DNA from: Xiphias gladius
Lineage: Eukaryota; Chordata; Actinopteri; Istiophoriformes; Xiphiidae
Assembly (NCBI RefSeq): GCF_016859285.1
Contig: NC_053416.1
Coordinates: 9,004,001 to 9,068,000 of the forward strand
Length of the DNA: 64,000 nt
Direction: 5' to 3'
The notes under the pieces are model-generated. The model saw only the letters and a program-made list of their open reading frames with translations. It had not been told where the DNA came from and did not search any database. Both the position numbers and the translations under genes were made by a program. The first letter of the stretch is position 1. Every line of letters starts with the position of its first letter. Of this stretch, positions 1-11,850 are shown one piece after another.

Positions 1-390
1 CCTGAGGCCAAAACACTCTGGCAGGATACCAGCTGGCACTAACGTTATTATTTACACTGCATGTGCTGAATGTGATGTGTGTCAGTTGTAATTGTAGATT
101 GTGTTGTGTGTGCATGTTACGGATGAAAATGCTCTGAGTTCCGAAAGTAACATGTACTCGGCATTAATTAGGTGTGTGTTTTTTTCCTGTGTGGGTGTCC
201 TACTTTTCTAGACATCTCTGAATGAGTCCCTGTTCAAACTTTCCCATCATCTCTAGCTTGCTCGGTATCACACCACGTTTCCATCGAGAGTTTAGCTCTG
301 CATTTGCACAGTGGGCACCGCCTCCCCCGTTTCACTTTATTCACATTTTTGTTTCGTCTCTGTTAAAGATTATATTCGTCTCAGGTTTAC

Positions 391-2962
391 CTTCCAGGCC
401 TCGAGCTCCAGCGACAGCTCCAGCCGTTTCTGTACGGCCTCCAGCAACTGGTTGTTCAGTGACATCATCTCCGTCTTACTCCGCAGCAGCTCGGCCTCCA
501 TCGCCTTCTTCCTGCACAGCGGAACAGAAAGAATGACACATTCTCCAAAATAGTCTGTGTCTTCAAACTTCCGTTTTTTCCTGAAATCTAATAAGGAGAT
601 GAGTGTGTGTACCCACTTCTCTATGGCCTCATCTCTGTCCCACAGTGCCTGCTGCAGAATAGCACTGTCCTCTGCTCCTTTTCCTTTACCAGATTTGGAC
701 TCCTGAATAGACAAGCAAGCAGAGGAGGCAGGCCGTGTTTTATTCGCTTCCTTTAACCTCACTGACTTCTCTCTGTCTTTCCTGTCTTTTTGCCAGGATT
801 CAAATCTAATCTCACCGTCGTTCGCACACCTTGTGACTTTTTCTAAACTCCTGACTAACGTACAGCAAAATAACAGAAAGAATAAGACCACTGATTAACT
901 GATACGGTAACTTGTAAACTTGTCAGACCACATTTCTCCACCCAGGTGTTAAGACCTGGGTGGAGAAATGAATGGTCTTTTCAAGGAAACAATGAGGAAG
1001 ATGCTTCATCTGAAGGGCACAGATGCCTTTCGCATGAGAATTAAAATCGACATATAGGCCCCAAGGCTCATTTGCTGGCATGCAAAAAGTATATTCATGG
1101 TCAGAAGCTGACAGTTTCTACATCTAAATAATGTGCTCCCTTTGTCACCTGCCCTGTTTAGTGCAAAGCAAACATACCTCTGAGTAACATGACCACTTCA
1201 ATCAACTCAAACTGAGAGTGCAAGAAATTCTGAGGGTGAGGAGCTCCATTTGAGTGCACATGGCCGTCGCCTTCACCTGTGTGGTGTGGCTGATTGCCAG
1301 TATACGGGCCACATTCTGCAGCTGGGCCAGGGCAGTGTCAAGGCGGTTTTCCCCATGAGAGGGTTCAGGTGGGCTGGACTCAGGCTCCGTCAGCGGGTGC
1401 AGCAGCCGCAGAACGGACAGGACCTCCTCTGTTACCTGGGACAGAAATGAATAGAAGGAAATTATAATAAACCCGCAGGGTTCTGCAGATGTAAACTATG
1501 TACTAGCACTGTGTGTGACATTTACCCTCTCTCTGTGTTGGCTCCAGCCTGGTCCATCGCTGCTCTCCTGCAGTTTGTCCACCTGGGCCTTAAGCTTGAT
1601 ACTTCGTCTCCGAGATAGCTCCACTTCTCTGCGCACTTCATTAAGCTGCACGCAATGTTAAATCACATCAGTGCATTTTAACAAGGCACGCTATCACTTT
1701 CTGCTGCGCAGATAATTGCAGGCCCACACACAGAAACTACCACCTCATGACATTTTATGCAATGTAAATAGAAACTGCTAATCTAGATGTCTGGGTGAAA
1801 CTGTGGACAAGAAATCCAGTCGTACCGGCTGAGGTGTTATTCAGCACTTAAAAACACTGCAAATATGCATTCAAAGAAACACACTCAAAGACCAACCAAG
1901 ATAACATAAAGCATGAGGCACAAAACATTCTCCACTAACGTTGTTTCCATGTTTACGCTCACAATCACAAATCAAGTCCTGTCATCGTCATGTGATAAGT
2001 GTGTCCTCGTAGAAGATCATAACAAATGCTGACTGCAAACTGAGGTTTACTGCGCTTAGACATCAGGGAATCAGGCTAATTTTGATCGTACCTCTTAATG
2101 TTTAAGGCCAAGATTTCTTGGTGTTCAGGGAACAACTTTTGCATGTTTAACTATGTGCTTCTTGTAAAAGTCTGATACACTTCTGAATGACAGTTGAGAC
2201 AGTGTCCTCTCTGTATAACAGGTTTAATTGTTCGCTGACAAGCCTGTTTGTAGGAGAATAGATTTAAATTCAAGCAATGTAAAAAGATTCACCTTAAACT
2301 TAAGAGATTTATGTTTTGTTTTGGGGTTTTTTTTGCAATATACCAACAACCTCTCTCCCATTTTAAACACCCAAACATTAAAAAGACTGTTATCCTACCG
2401 TGTCTGAGACATGTCCCAGTGTCCTGCGTCTGCTGAGTGGCCTGCCACTCTTGATCAGGTCTGGTAAAGTCCCATCAACGTAGCTCCTCCGGAGGGAGCT
2501 CCCACCTTCACCGGGCAGGGATACTGACACTGAGGAGTCCCCTGTCCCCTCTGTAGTTAGTTTACCTGGATTGTCTTTCTCCTCAGACTGTGAGGAGTTG
2601 CTGTCCTCTTCAACTAGCTCCTCTTCACCCACATCTTTTAAATTCAACTCAGTGATGAGGCACGAGTTGTTAACGGGCAGCAGATCAGCACAATTTCCTT
2701 CTTCTAAGCCACCAGATACCAAATCCTCCTGTTCTGCATCGTCTCCAGTTTCTTCTGGACCATCTGGCTCGTTTGTGGTCAGAGATATTTTCGGTTCCGG
2801 TTCTGCCTGTAGAACAGTTAGTCGGTAGGATGAAGATCGGCTCCTGACTGAGCCCCACTGTCTGTCCTCCAGTCTGTTCAGGGAGGAGTAGAGCTGTTCG
2901 CTGCTGGTGACTCGAGGTCTCAGCCTCTCGTTGAGGACTGAGAAAGGCTGAGAGTAGTCCAT
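391..2962 (-). CDS. Coiled-coil protein resembling BICD-family-like cargo adaptors (5' part, runs off left edge)
   Basis: Five exons read on the minus strand: 2399-2962 (start codon 2960-2962), 1526-1645, 1277-1435, 617-702 and 391-511. All have AC..CT flanks on the plus strand (GT..AG introns) and phases that join without a break, giving about 350 residues before the window ends. The first ~150 residues are acidic and Ser-rich, probably disordered. A basic stretch follows (SGRPLSRRRTLGHVSDT), then charged heptad-like sequence (LNEVRREVELSRRRSIKLKA). The last exons read DRDEAIEKKKAMEAELL and LNNQLLEAVQKRLELSLELE. That segment closely resembles the C-terminal coiled coil of BICDL1/BICDL2 (dynein/Rab cargo adaptors), ending LEAWK where those proteins have LEAWQDDM. 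The N-terminal half is not recognised as BICDL, so the exact orthologue is left open. The final exon(s) lie left of position 1. Confidence is high that this is a gene, moderate for the family. Confidence 0.75.
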
Positions 2963-3062
2963 GATGCGCTTGGTAGAAGTCGCGGGCAGAAACAGAATCA
3001 ATCAAACCATGTGCAGATACTGTCGGGCTATATATAATCAAGGAAGAGCAAGAGGAAGACAG

Positions 3063-6000
3063 AAAACAAGAAGGAGGAAGAATGACAAACTGAATGTCGC
3101 CAAACGCGTTTTTCCTGAACTGTGTGCGTCTTCACAGGGACACAACATGACGTGATGTGATACCACTGGAGGCTGTGGTTTCATGTGGTTTGTCAGGGTT
3201 TTCTTCCTCCTTTTTACTGACTGTACAAACACATGACGTGCAAACATATCGGAGCTGCAGGGTAACAAGGGGGAGGAGGGCTTTTGATCTTTTAATACAA
3301 TCAAATTATTCAGGCTTGATGCGTGGTACCTGATTTAAACTAGGCTTTTATCAAGCAACTCAAACACACAGAGCAGAGGACTGGGGGTGGTGACCCAAGA
3401 GAACAGACGACATTATATGTATTCAGTGTCAAAGGCTAATATACAACAAAGGCAAGTTGGCTCTCAATGCTGCAACTATTAAAAAGTACAAAGTCTGAAC
3501 GACACTGCCAGTCCTGGATTTATTTTTGAATCTGAAATGCCTTGGGGAAATTACCAGATATAGTCATTTCATCGTAGTTGGCCAATTTTTGGTGACAAAC
3601 CTACACTCATTACCACAGATGAGTCAGTGACACATTAACACATCCTACTTTATAACTGAATACTTGCTGTTGTCTGGTGGCTGGATTGAATAATTATTAG
3701 CGGGTAGATGGGAGTTGAAGGCTACGGCCAAAGTACAACAGCAACAAAACCACACCACTATTATCAGTTTTTAAACTGTCTATTTAACAAGTGATTTCCC
3801 TGCTTATTTCCTTATTCCAGAGGGCCACATAATGTTCTGCCAGTTTTAAACTGTCGTGTCACTTTCAAACTGGTTCATGTCAAGTTGTTCAGTTGGCTGT
3901 GCACATACTCTGATATAATCTAATTTAACCAACTTTAATCATAGGCCCCAGTTTTTGTCTTGATGCAGCAGGGAGTGGGGAGGTGTTTTCCTTCTGGTGT
4001 CCATCGAAAAGTCATGTACCAAACTTTTTGTGCTGAACACTTTGCATACTCCCTTTTGCATGAAGTATGTCACTGCTTAATTAGACACCATTAAGGCAGG
4101 TAGGCTCAGTCTTCACAGTAAAACTTTTGATTGCTGATTGTTACCTGGTTCTCCATTCCCACCTCAGAATATTTTACATTTTATTCTAAATAGGTCAAAC
4201 CTAATTAAAGCATGTCCCTGTCAGTTTCAGTATTTATAGATCAGGTGATAGTGTATTATTACTCTTCAGTGCAACATGTCTCAACAAGTCATTTAGTCTC
4301 ATATTCAGCCTTTTTCCTAAAACGGACAACTTTCTGCCAGTGGGCTGAGAGAATACCATTAAATCAAAGTTTTGTTTTAATTGTTTTAGTAACATTTTAA
4401 GAATAATGGTCATTAACTAGACAGAAGGAGGCACATCTAAAGCCAAGAAAATGTATCAAGAACAGATTTAATCCAAAAAAAATTGTAAAGCCAGTTGATT
4501 TATATTCAAAACAAATAAGTCTCCTTTTGTCTTATTCTATCCTTGCTTATTTTTATAATTTATTTTATTTTACTCAAAAATAAGTTTGAGAATTAATTTG
4601 CTCTCTCGCTGAGAGTTAGATGAAAAGATCGATAACACTCTCATGTCTGTACATTATATGAAGCTACAGCCTGTAGCCGGTTAGCTTAGCTTGGCACGAA
4701 GACTGGAAACAGAGGGAAACAACTAGCCTGGTTCTTACCCATGGAAAAATAAATCCATCTACTAGCGCCTTTAAAGCTCACTCATCAACACATTATATCT
4801 CCTTTGTAAAATCCGTACAAAAAACAGAGATGTAAAAACAACAATTCACTCTTTTATGGGAGGTTACATGCTGGACGATTTTCACATATTTTGGGAACAG
4901 CTACTTCCTGGAGTCTCTGGTGGTTCTGCAACTGCTCAGAGCCAAGAAGTAGTGCAGCACATGACCCCTTGTAAGACAGCAAAATGTCATTTTTACACTT
5001 TAGTTTTCATTTAAGCTGTTGGCAGCTGAATTTTGTTACAGCTGAAAAGAGCCGGGCTAGCTGTGGCCCCGTTTCCAATCTCTGTGGTACGCTAAACTCT
5101 CCACCTGAAAGTTAATACGCCAAATTTTTGCTTTTAAATAAATCTTTTGTTGCCGTTTTCAGGATTGAAGAGTCCCAATCACAAATCACAAGTGTAAGTC
5201 CCACACTAATGATGTCTTATACGATAGTTTCACGTTGTAAAAAGGGTCCATTTCTAGAGAAACTCTGCATAGGCTTCAGACATGAACTGCGGAGGTGCCC
5301 AGTGAAAATACTAGGATGTTCCGATGTAGTGGAAAAGGAAGCTAATATAAATTATTATTCCATAATCTGAACAAAACTGCCTGGAAGTGGAAGTGCCTGT
5401 GTAGGCAGGTCAGAAGTATTTGATCATTCCTTCGGAACAAAAAGAAGGCTTGGCTTTATACAGTTACTTGGTATGTAAACACACTTTTGATAAAACGTCT
5501 TATCTGTGGTGTTTAACAGAATCAGTCTACTTAACTGGTCACACGTGATAAGAAAGTAAACAAAAAGACAAAGACAAAGACAGAATTAGAGGAGGCTGTC
5601 TCTAAACCAAGGGACCAACTTACTCTCCTGTCCCAACAAAAGACCCAACAGAAGACAGATCACAGAAGGTGGAGGCAAGACCACCAATGCTGACAGTCAC
5701 AGAGTGTCCTATTTCTTCCATTCAGTGAATACAATCAATGACACATTTGAATAAATGTCCTCAGTCATGTCTGTAAAATTATCAGCATGGGATTTTTTAT
5801 TATTTTGCTGTGTGCACTACTAAATTATGAAAAACAATAAGAAGGGACTTTTTTGGAAAAAGATTTATTTTTTGATGTTATCTATTATTCTGTTTGTGTT
5901 TCTTCTTTATCAAATTAATTGTAAAAAAAAATCTAAGTTCTCCACGGGAGAAATACACTTTGTTCCCACATTCATGCCTTCTCGTAACCATCATCATTCA

Positions 6001-6157
6001 TTAATACTCATTGTTAGTCATTAAGATTTCACTGATCCCTTGCTTTTTTCCTTGTTCTTTGTCAACTTGAAAGTGATTAGATCCATTAATAGCCCTTGAA
6101 TCAAATTAATACCAGGTTCAAATCCTTCACTTAATATTTTTGACCTCCTGTTTGTTG
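3063..6157. other. Intergenic stretch between the coiled-coil gene and sumf2
   Basis: No open frame here carries recognisable protein sequence. The interval should hold the 5' flank of the coiled-coil gene (3.0-3.3 kb), a repeat near 4.6-5.1 kb (listed separately) and the 3' UTR of sumf2. A candidate minus-strand AATAAA for sumf2 is the TTTATT at 5864-5869, about 290 bases past the stop codon. The sequence around 5.8-5.95 kb is AT-rich. Confidence 0.5.
4600..5110. repeat. Teleost interspersed repeat (unclassified)
   Basis: The stretch contains GAGAGTTAGATGAAAAGATC, CTCATGTCTGTACATTATAT, GGTTAGCTTAGCTT and GGAAACAGAGGGAAACAACT in this order. These phrases recur with the same order and spacing in many fish genomes, as part of a common dispersed element. 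No coding capacity is visible. Family assignment is from memory of the motif set, and the borders are approximate. Confidence 0.5.
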
Positions 6158-9100
6158 CTACAGTTCAGTTTTGTCTTTTTTCTTCCCTTGTTTCTGTCCA
6201 TTGTTGGCAGCACACCTGAATCCCAGGTTATCAGAGGCGGAGTCAGGAGTGTTTCCCATCCTGTAGGTCACAGAATCACAACCATCAGTCAAGTCAGGAC
6301 TGCTGCGCAGTTTCTTTGTTGGCTCAGGGTCTGAAAATAGAGTGTTTTGGTTTTTTTTAAAAAAATAACCCACCTGGTTGTGATTTGTGCCTTGTGATTG
6401 GCTGAGCCGTCCAGCGTGTCGATCCAGGAGCCACCACGTAGCACGTACATCGGCTGAGCTCCATGAAAGGGCGTGGATGTCCATTCCCACGTGTTTCCCA
6501 TCATGTCATACAGTCCTGCAGGAAGAATCAACATTGTTCTTATAAGATAAGAAGCACACAAGCAAGAATACACCTTCACTGTATTGTACTGTATTTACTG
6601 TACTGTATTTATCACAGTACCTCAGACTCTCTGGTTTTAATAGACTTCTGTAACATCTTTTTTCAGTCTATTGCTTTCAACTAAAGACATCTCTATTACA
6701 ATGTAGCACCTCTTATATTATATAATTTCATTAATGTTTTTATTTTTTATATTTTTTACTTTAACCAGGGGACAGTTACCGTAGCTATTCTGAGGAGGAA
6801 ATGCTGTGACAGGAGAGATGCCATGGTATCCATCCTCTGCAGTGTCTCCATCTGGAAATGATCCCTAAAACATACAGAAAAAACACCAGTTATCATAAAA
6901 GCATGTTTTTTCATTCACACGCTTTCACGTGAACATGTTTTTTCACGGGACAATATATCAAAATTATATCTATCGTATTCACTGATTTAAAAAGTAAAAC
7001 CATTTTGATTTTGACTAGGGATGAGGTTTGATATTGAATATGAACCAAGTTCCGAATCCGCTTATCAAATCCGAACCCTTTAGAATCCCTTGTCGTATCT
7101 TTTCTTAGTCGTTTGTTTGATGGGGAATGATGACATCTGTTAAAATACACTGTTTTTATTTCACTCGGTGCAGTAACAAAACAAATTTCAACTGTTTAAC
7201 GTAAAAAAAGATATAAATTACTATTTAAGAATCTACCTTCTTCTAATCACATCAACGACACAATTGGTCATTTGAATTGTGATTTAAGGACCAATTAGCA
7301 GACAAGTATGACACTGACACTCATAGAAACTACTGTATTTAACTATCAAACCTAAAAACCTAAACTTTTGGACGGATCGGAAACAAAAAACCAAACAAGA
7401 TCAGAACACACACCACCCTTTTTTTTTTTAATTGTCTGTTTAAATGGGGAAGGTCTTACAAAGCTTAATCAGTTTTCCACCCAAATTTATATATTTAGCC
7501 AAAGAAAACAGAATCACTTTTTGCAGACATGAGGGGGAAACTATCAAATATCAGTGTTTTTTAAATAAACATATCAGCAAATCCCCAGTCAGAGCATCCT
7601 ATGAGGGCTATATAATGTGCTAATGCTGATGCTATATGCATTACTGTAGTATGCTGACCTGCCACAGGTTGGTTCTGTTGGCCTGGAACTTGTTTCCCCA
7701 CGGATAAGTCCGACCTGAAACACAAGAGGTAGGAAAAAGATAATAGTACAGCAAACAATGATATTATAATTATTATAAATATTGAGCTAGGTGGCCATGA
7801 AAACTAGTTTCCCCTCTTTCTTCTTTGACTCATGAAGACATTTCTCTCTCATGTGTATTGTATCTGAAACACCAACTAAACCGTAGTTCTGGGCAAATTC
7901 AGTAGTTCTGGAGCAGACTGACCAGAAGCATCAATGTAAAATAAAACACAGTATTTACTCTTTAAAGGATGTCGGTCAAGCGTAGATACAAACAAACTGT
8001 CAAAAACATACAAAACTATCATAATGGTGGCACATACAGTATATATTCTGATGTTTCAGTGTATAAACTGTGTACCTTGTAGCCCCCCACGTGCAGCCCA
8101 CTCCCACTCCTTCTCAGTTGGCAGTCTCTTGCCCTTCCACCGGCAGAAGGCCTGAGCGTCATTCCAGCTCACCTGAACCACCGGGAAGTCCAGGCGCTCC
8201 CGAATGCCTGAACCTGGTCCTGCAGGCTGAACAGCAGAGAGTGGAAGGGGTGAGAGGCAGGCAACGGAGGCACGGTTGAAGATCACAGAAAATGGTGGAG
8301 GAATAGAAAATCCAAAGCAAAACAGAGGACTTCACCTGTCTCCAGAACACCCGCTCTACAGGCAACCACCAAGGAGCGGACTGGATGGGAAACAATGAGT
8401 TAAAAGTGGAGGTTACTCACAAGGCCCTGTTTTTAATAGTTTTGGAAAAAAAATTGGAGGTCTATGTGAAGGAATATACTCTTAACGGGCTCTGGATACA
8501 CAGACAATACGTGTTGGTGGGATCAGTTGTTGGTTTTGGTCTTTTTCACTGGATTTGTTGACACGAAGAAAAGTAAAAAATATAGCCCAGCTTTGAGTTT
8601 ACACCAGTTTAAAAAAGAACTGTGTGGGAAATATAGCCCTTTTGAAACACAGTGGCCAAAGTGTAGGGGTTGGAAAGTAATTGGACAGATACGCATGAAT
8701 TCAAACAAAAATCATCATATTTAATATTTTGTTGAAAATCCTTTGCAGTCAATGACTGTCTGAAGTCTTTGACCCATAGACAACAGCAGACCCTTTGAAT
8801 CTTCCCTGGTGATGCTCTCCCAGAGCTTCACTGCAGCCTCCTTCAGCTCTTGCTCGTTGTGGGGTCTCTCTCTGCCTTGAGTCTGGTCCTTAGCAGGTGG
8901 AATGCAGCTCAAACAGATTGAGGTTAGGTGATTCACTTGCCCCACTCAAAGATATTCCACTTCTTCACTCTGAAAAAGCTCTCTGGTTGCTTTGGCCGTA
9001 CGTTTAGGATCATTGTCCTGCTGATTGATGAAATGTCGTCCGATGAGTTTTGATGCATTCGGATGAATCTGAGCACACAGAATGCTTATGCATACCCCTT

Positions 9101-10465
9101 CACTGATCCTGTTGCTTCCGTCAGAAAGGAAATCGTCAATAAACAACGGTGTGCCAGTTCAGTGTGGCAGCCATACATGCCCGAGGCCATAACAGAACCA
9201 CCACAATGTTTGGCAGATGAGGTCGTGGCTCTGGGGTCATGATCTGTTCCTTTTTTTCTCCATACTATCCTCTTTCCATCATTTTGACAGAGGTTGATTT
9301 TTGTTCCATCAGTCAATACAACTTTGTTCAAGAACTCTACCGGTTTCTTTTGTGTGTTTTTGTGACCTGCAGCCTGGCCTCTCTGTTTTTCAGGTAAACC
9401 AGGGGTTTGCACCTTGTGGTGACTCCTCTGCGGTTATGGTCATGAAGTCTTTTTCTTGATTGTTAAGGAGGAAACATGCATGCCTACACCCTGATTTTCC
9501 AGTCATCGACAGGATTTGTGTTCTTCAGTCGACCAGGTCGTCTGCCATTTTCCTCTGCACACCTGCTTTTTTACCCAACTGCGGAGTTTGGCAAACCAGC
9601 TGCCTTTGATATCTATGGGTTTTTTTTGGCCTAATCATTATCTTCTTCACTTGCATAGTCAACTCTTTACTCCTCGTATTGACAGACAACTCCACGTCAG
9701 TCTAAATGACAACTCTCAACCCACTCTGAGCCACGTGCAAACATGACCTAACACTGAAACGACACACAGCTGTGAAAAAAAACATTTTGTAGCCACCTGT
9801 CCAATTACTTCTGAACCCTTGTAATTTAGACAGTATGTGTTAATAGGGCTATATCTCCAACCAAATTCTTTCAATATTGACAAAAACCTACTAAAATTAA
9901 AACTGTGCATTTCATCCAGCCTTTTCATTACAACATATAAAAGCCCAGTACCTCAATTTTCTGTGTGACTTTGCTCTTCAGCTCCTCAGACACAAAGTCT
10001 TGAAACACAAAACTCCAGCCAAAAGCCTCCGCTTCAGTTTTGTACTTCTGCGCTCTCACGAAGTCTCTGTGGTGAATGAAGGTAAAGTCAGTGGCTTTTC
10101 TTATACTACTTTTAACTTATTATCCACCTTGTGATCCACCTTAACGTCCACTTTAAAGTTTTGTTACCTGAAATCGGCATTTGTGACTGGATATTTGTCT
10201 ATTTTGAAAGGTCCCAATGCAACCTCCTTCGTGTGGGACTCTCCATCTCTCCCATCAGCTGCACCGGTTCCCATCAACATCTTTCCACCTGGTATATTCA
10301 TCATCTCATCTGCTGTGTGTCAGGCGCAAAATTGTCCAGATCACGCTGATTAAATGTTAAGATACTTTACATTTTGGTATGTTCAGAAATGAAAAGGAGC
10401 GAGCACTTACCTGCCACTGCCAGTAAAAACACAGCAGACATCCAAGACACTATTTTAACGTTCAT
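6158..10465 (-). CDS. sumf2: Sulfatase-modifying factor 2 (FGE paralogue), ER lumen
   Basis: Nine exons: 10411-10465, 10168-10312, 9952-10066, 8336-8380, 8076-8226, 7659-7714, 6780-6864, 6374-6515 and 6158-6260. The coding sum is 897 nt, i.e. 298 aa plus TAG, with all phases consistent. Residues 1-18 form a signal peptide ([18 protein letters not shown]). The rest is one FGE-sulfatase domain with family landmarks: [115 protein letters not shown] and [14 protein letters not shown]1 (FGE) makes formylglycine in sulfatases. SUMF2 is its ER paralogue without that activity and can bind sulfatases and SUMF1. The catalytic cysteine pair of FGE is absent here: the segment before [14 protein letters not shown] has none. 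The last residues, KTEL (295-298), look like an ER-retrieval signal. A dead Tc1-like transposon lies in intron 3. Confidence 0.97.
8600..9875 (-). mobile_element. Decayed Tc1/mariner-like DNA transposon in sumf2 intron 3
   Basis: Broken transposase sequence is readable on the minus strand in three pieces, about 9.5-9.08 kb, 9.15-8.95 kb and 8.94-8.72 kb. The pieces carry Tc1 landmarks: LTDGTK (usual W-S-D-E-T-K, first catalytic D), a VWRKKGT block, [29 protein letters not shown] (second D) and a C-terminal block ending KGFSTKY. Stops and frameshifts separate them, and the third catalytic region (usually SPDLNPIEHLW) is not intact, so it cannot encode a working enzyme. Terminal inverted repeats are visible: GAAATATAGCCCT...AAGTAATTGGACAG (to about 8688) matches the reverse complement of CTGTCCAATTACTTCTGAAC...AGGGCTATATCTCC (from about 9797), roughly 75 bp each. 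Outer borders are approximate. Confidence 0.85.
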
Positions 10466-11850
10466 TTTTGATAAAGTTGTTTGAGTAAACAGTCATTTGA
10501 CATAAGGAATTTAAATAAAGGACACAGGTTACACATAAAATTTTAAGAGATAACTATCAGCTTGACTTCTCAAACTTGAGTTCAACGATTACATTCATCT
10601 TTTTCTATGTCGGACAAATTTCACGGTCGCATCAGAAATGGGTGCAACGATAAACAGGTCCCGTGCAAAAATAGAAGGTTCCGCTTTAAGCGTTAATTCT
10701 TTTTAATTTTATTTTTTGTCATGTATTTTCTCTCCCTGTATGAACCATATTGAAGTTGCACTATATTAAAGCACATAAAACACCACATCTTGCTTTGCTG
10801 GTACGCCGAAATCTGTGCTAATTTATGTCCACCGTACATTTAAAAAGACAAAAAGAATTCAATTACTGACACTTCCCATTTCAGAGAACACATCAAGTAT
10901 ATTTTCGCTTAAACTGACATTTTAGCAAATGCAGTGACTAGGGCGGGTTTTACATTATTAGAAAATCCCGATAAGGCTGAAAGAACAATCCAGTCATAGT
11001 TTGTATATCCACATTATGTGCAGTGGGTACATTGTTAAAAAGTTATACTAGAGCACAAGGTATTGTTATAAAATGTGTCTTATTGGAATTTTATTACTGA
11101 TGCATTGTTGTGTGAGTATTGCATTACAATTTTAGCTGGTAGAGTTTAACAACATTATCTTACTCCTGGGTAGTTTAATCTATAATACTGGATATTTCAT
11201 GAGCTTACACTGGAACTTTTGTATGTGTAACTTCGTGTGTAGCCTATCCGTAAACTACAGTGCGTACTATTCAGTGGAGTAAAAAAAAAGTATATAAAGT
11301 ATTTTGCTCTGGAATTTAGTGAAGTATAAGTAGCAGAAGATGAAAACACTTAGGTACCAAAAAATTAGACTTGTGTAAATGCACTTAGGTTTCATCCTAC
11401 CATGTGTTGTGTGTTAGTTTTTATAGCTTAGTCTACATGTGGTTCGTAACATTCATGGACTCTTCCAAGCAGAAAAAGCAGCCAGTTTCTTTTATTTTTT
11501 GATCCATTCACTCTTCACAGAAAAAAAAACAAAAAAATCTTTCAAGAGCCAAGATAACCTTTAATTGGTAGAAACAGAACAGTGGCAGAGGTCAGTGCTT
11601 TTAACAAAATCTCATAAATAAACCAATCGGAGGGAGGCATTGACAAATCCATGAAAAAAAAAAAAAACCATGACTAGCATAACGATGGTTTCTGACAAAC
11701 GCTGTGATGGATGCTGTGGTGTTTACAGCAGGCTGTCCATCAGACTGGGGGTGCTTCAGAGTGCCGAGAGCGGGAACACGTCGACTGAACCATCAGATAA
11801 ACAACTATCCCTGTGAGCATGATAACAGCTGCAGCCTCTTCACTTGACTT
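10466..11850. other. Intergenic stretch between sumf2 start and cct6a stop
   Basis: It should hold the sumf2 promoter/5' UTR just above 10465 and the cct6a 3' UTR below 11850. Candidate minus-strand poly(A) signals for cct6a are TTTAAT at 11560-11565 (ATTAAA) and TTTATT at 11491-11496 (AATAAA). Between them lies an old fish repeat (about 11070-11395, listed separately). No other coding sequence was seen. Confidence 0.45.
11070..11395 (+). repeat. Partial copy of hAT-like nonautonomous repeat (right half)
   Basis: It shares with the fuller copies at 34.5-35.2 kb and 42.5-43.0 kb the ordered phrases TTTTATTACTGATGCAT, GGGTAGTTTAATCTATAATA, TTTCATGAGCTTA and AGTGGAGTAAAAA, then an AAGTATAAGTAGCAGAA tail. 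The 5' half is missing or too diverged to place. Borders are approximate. Confidence 0.55.

Noticed and set aside
1-390. Search for the last exon of the coiled-coil gene
   Set aside because: No minus-strand continuation of the LEAWK coiled coil (e.g. acidic DDM-type residues after an acceptor) was found; it must lie outside the window.
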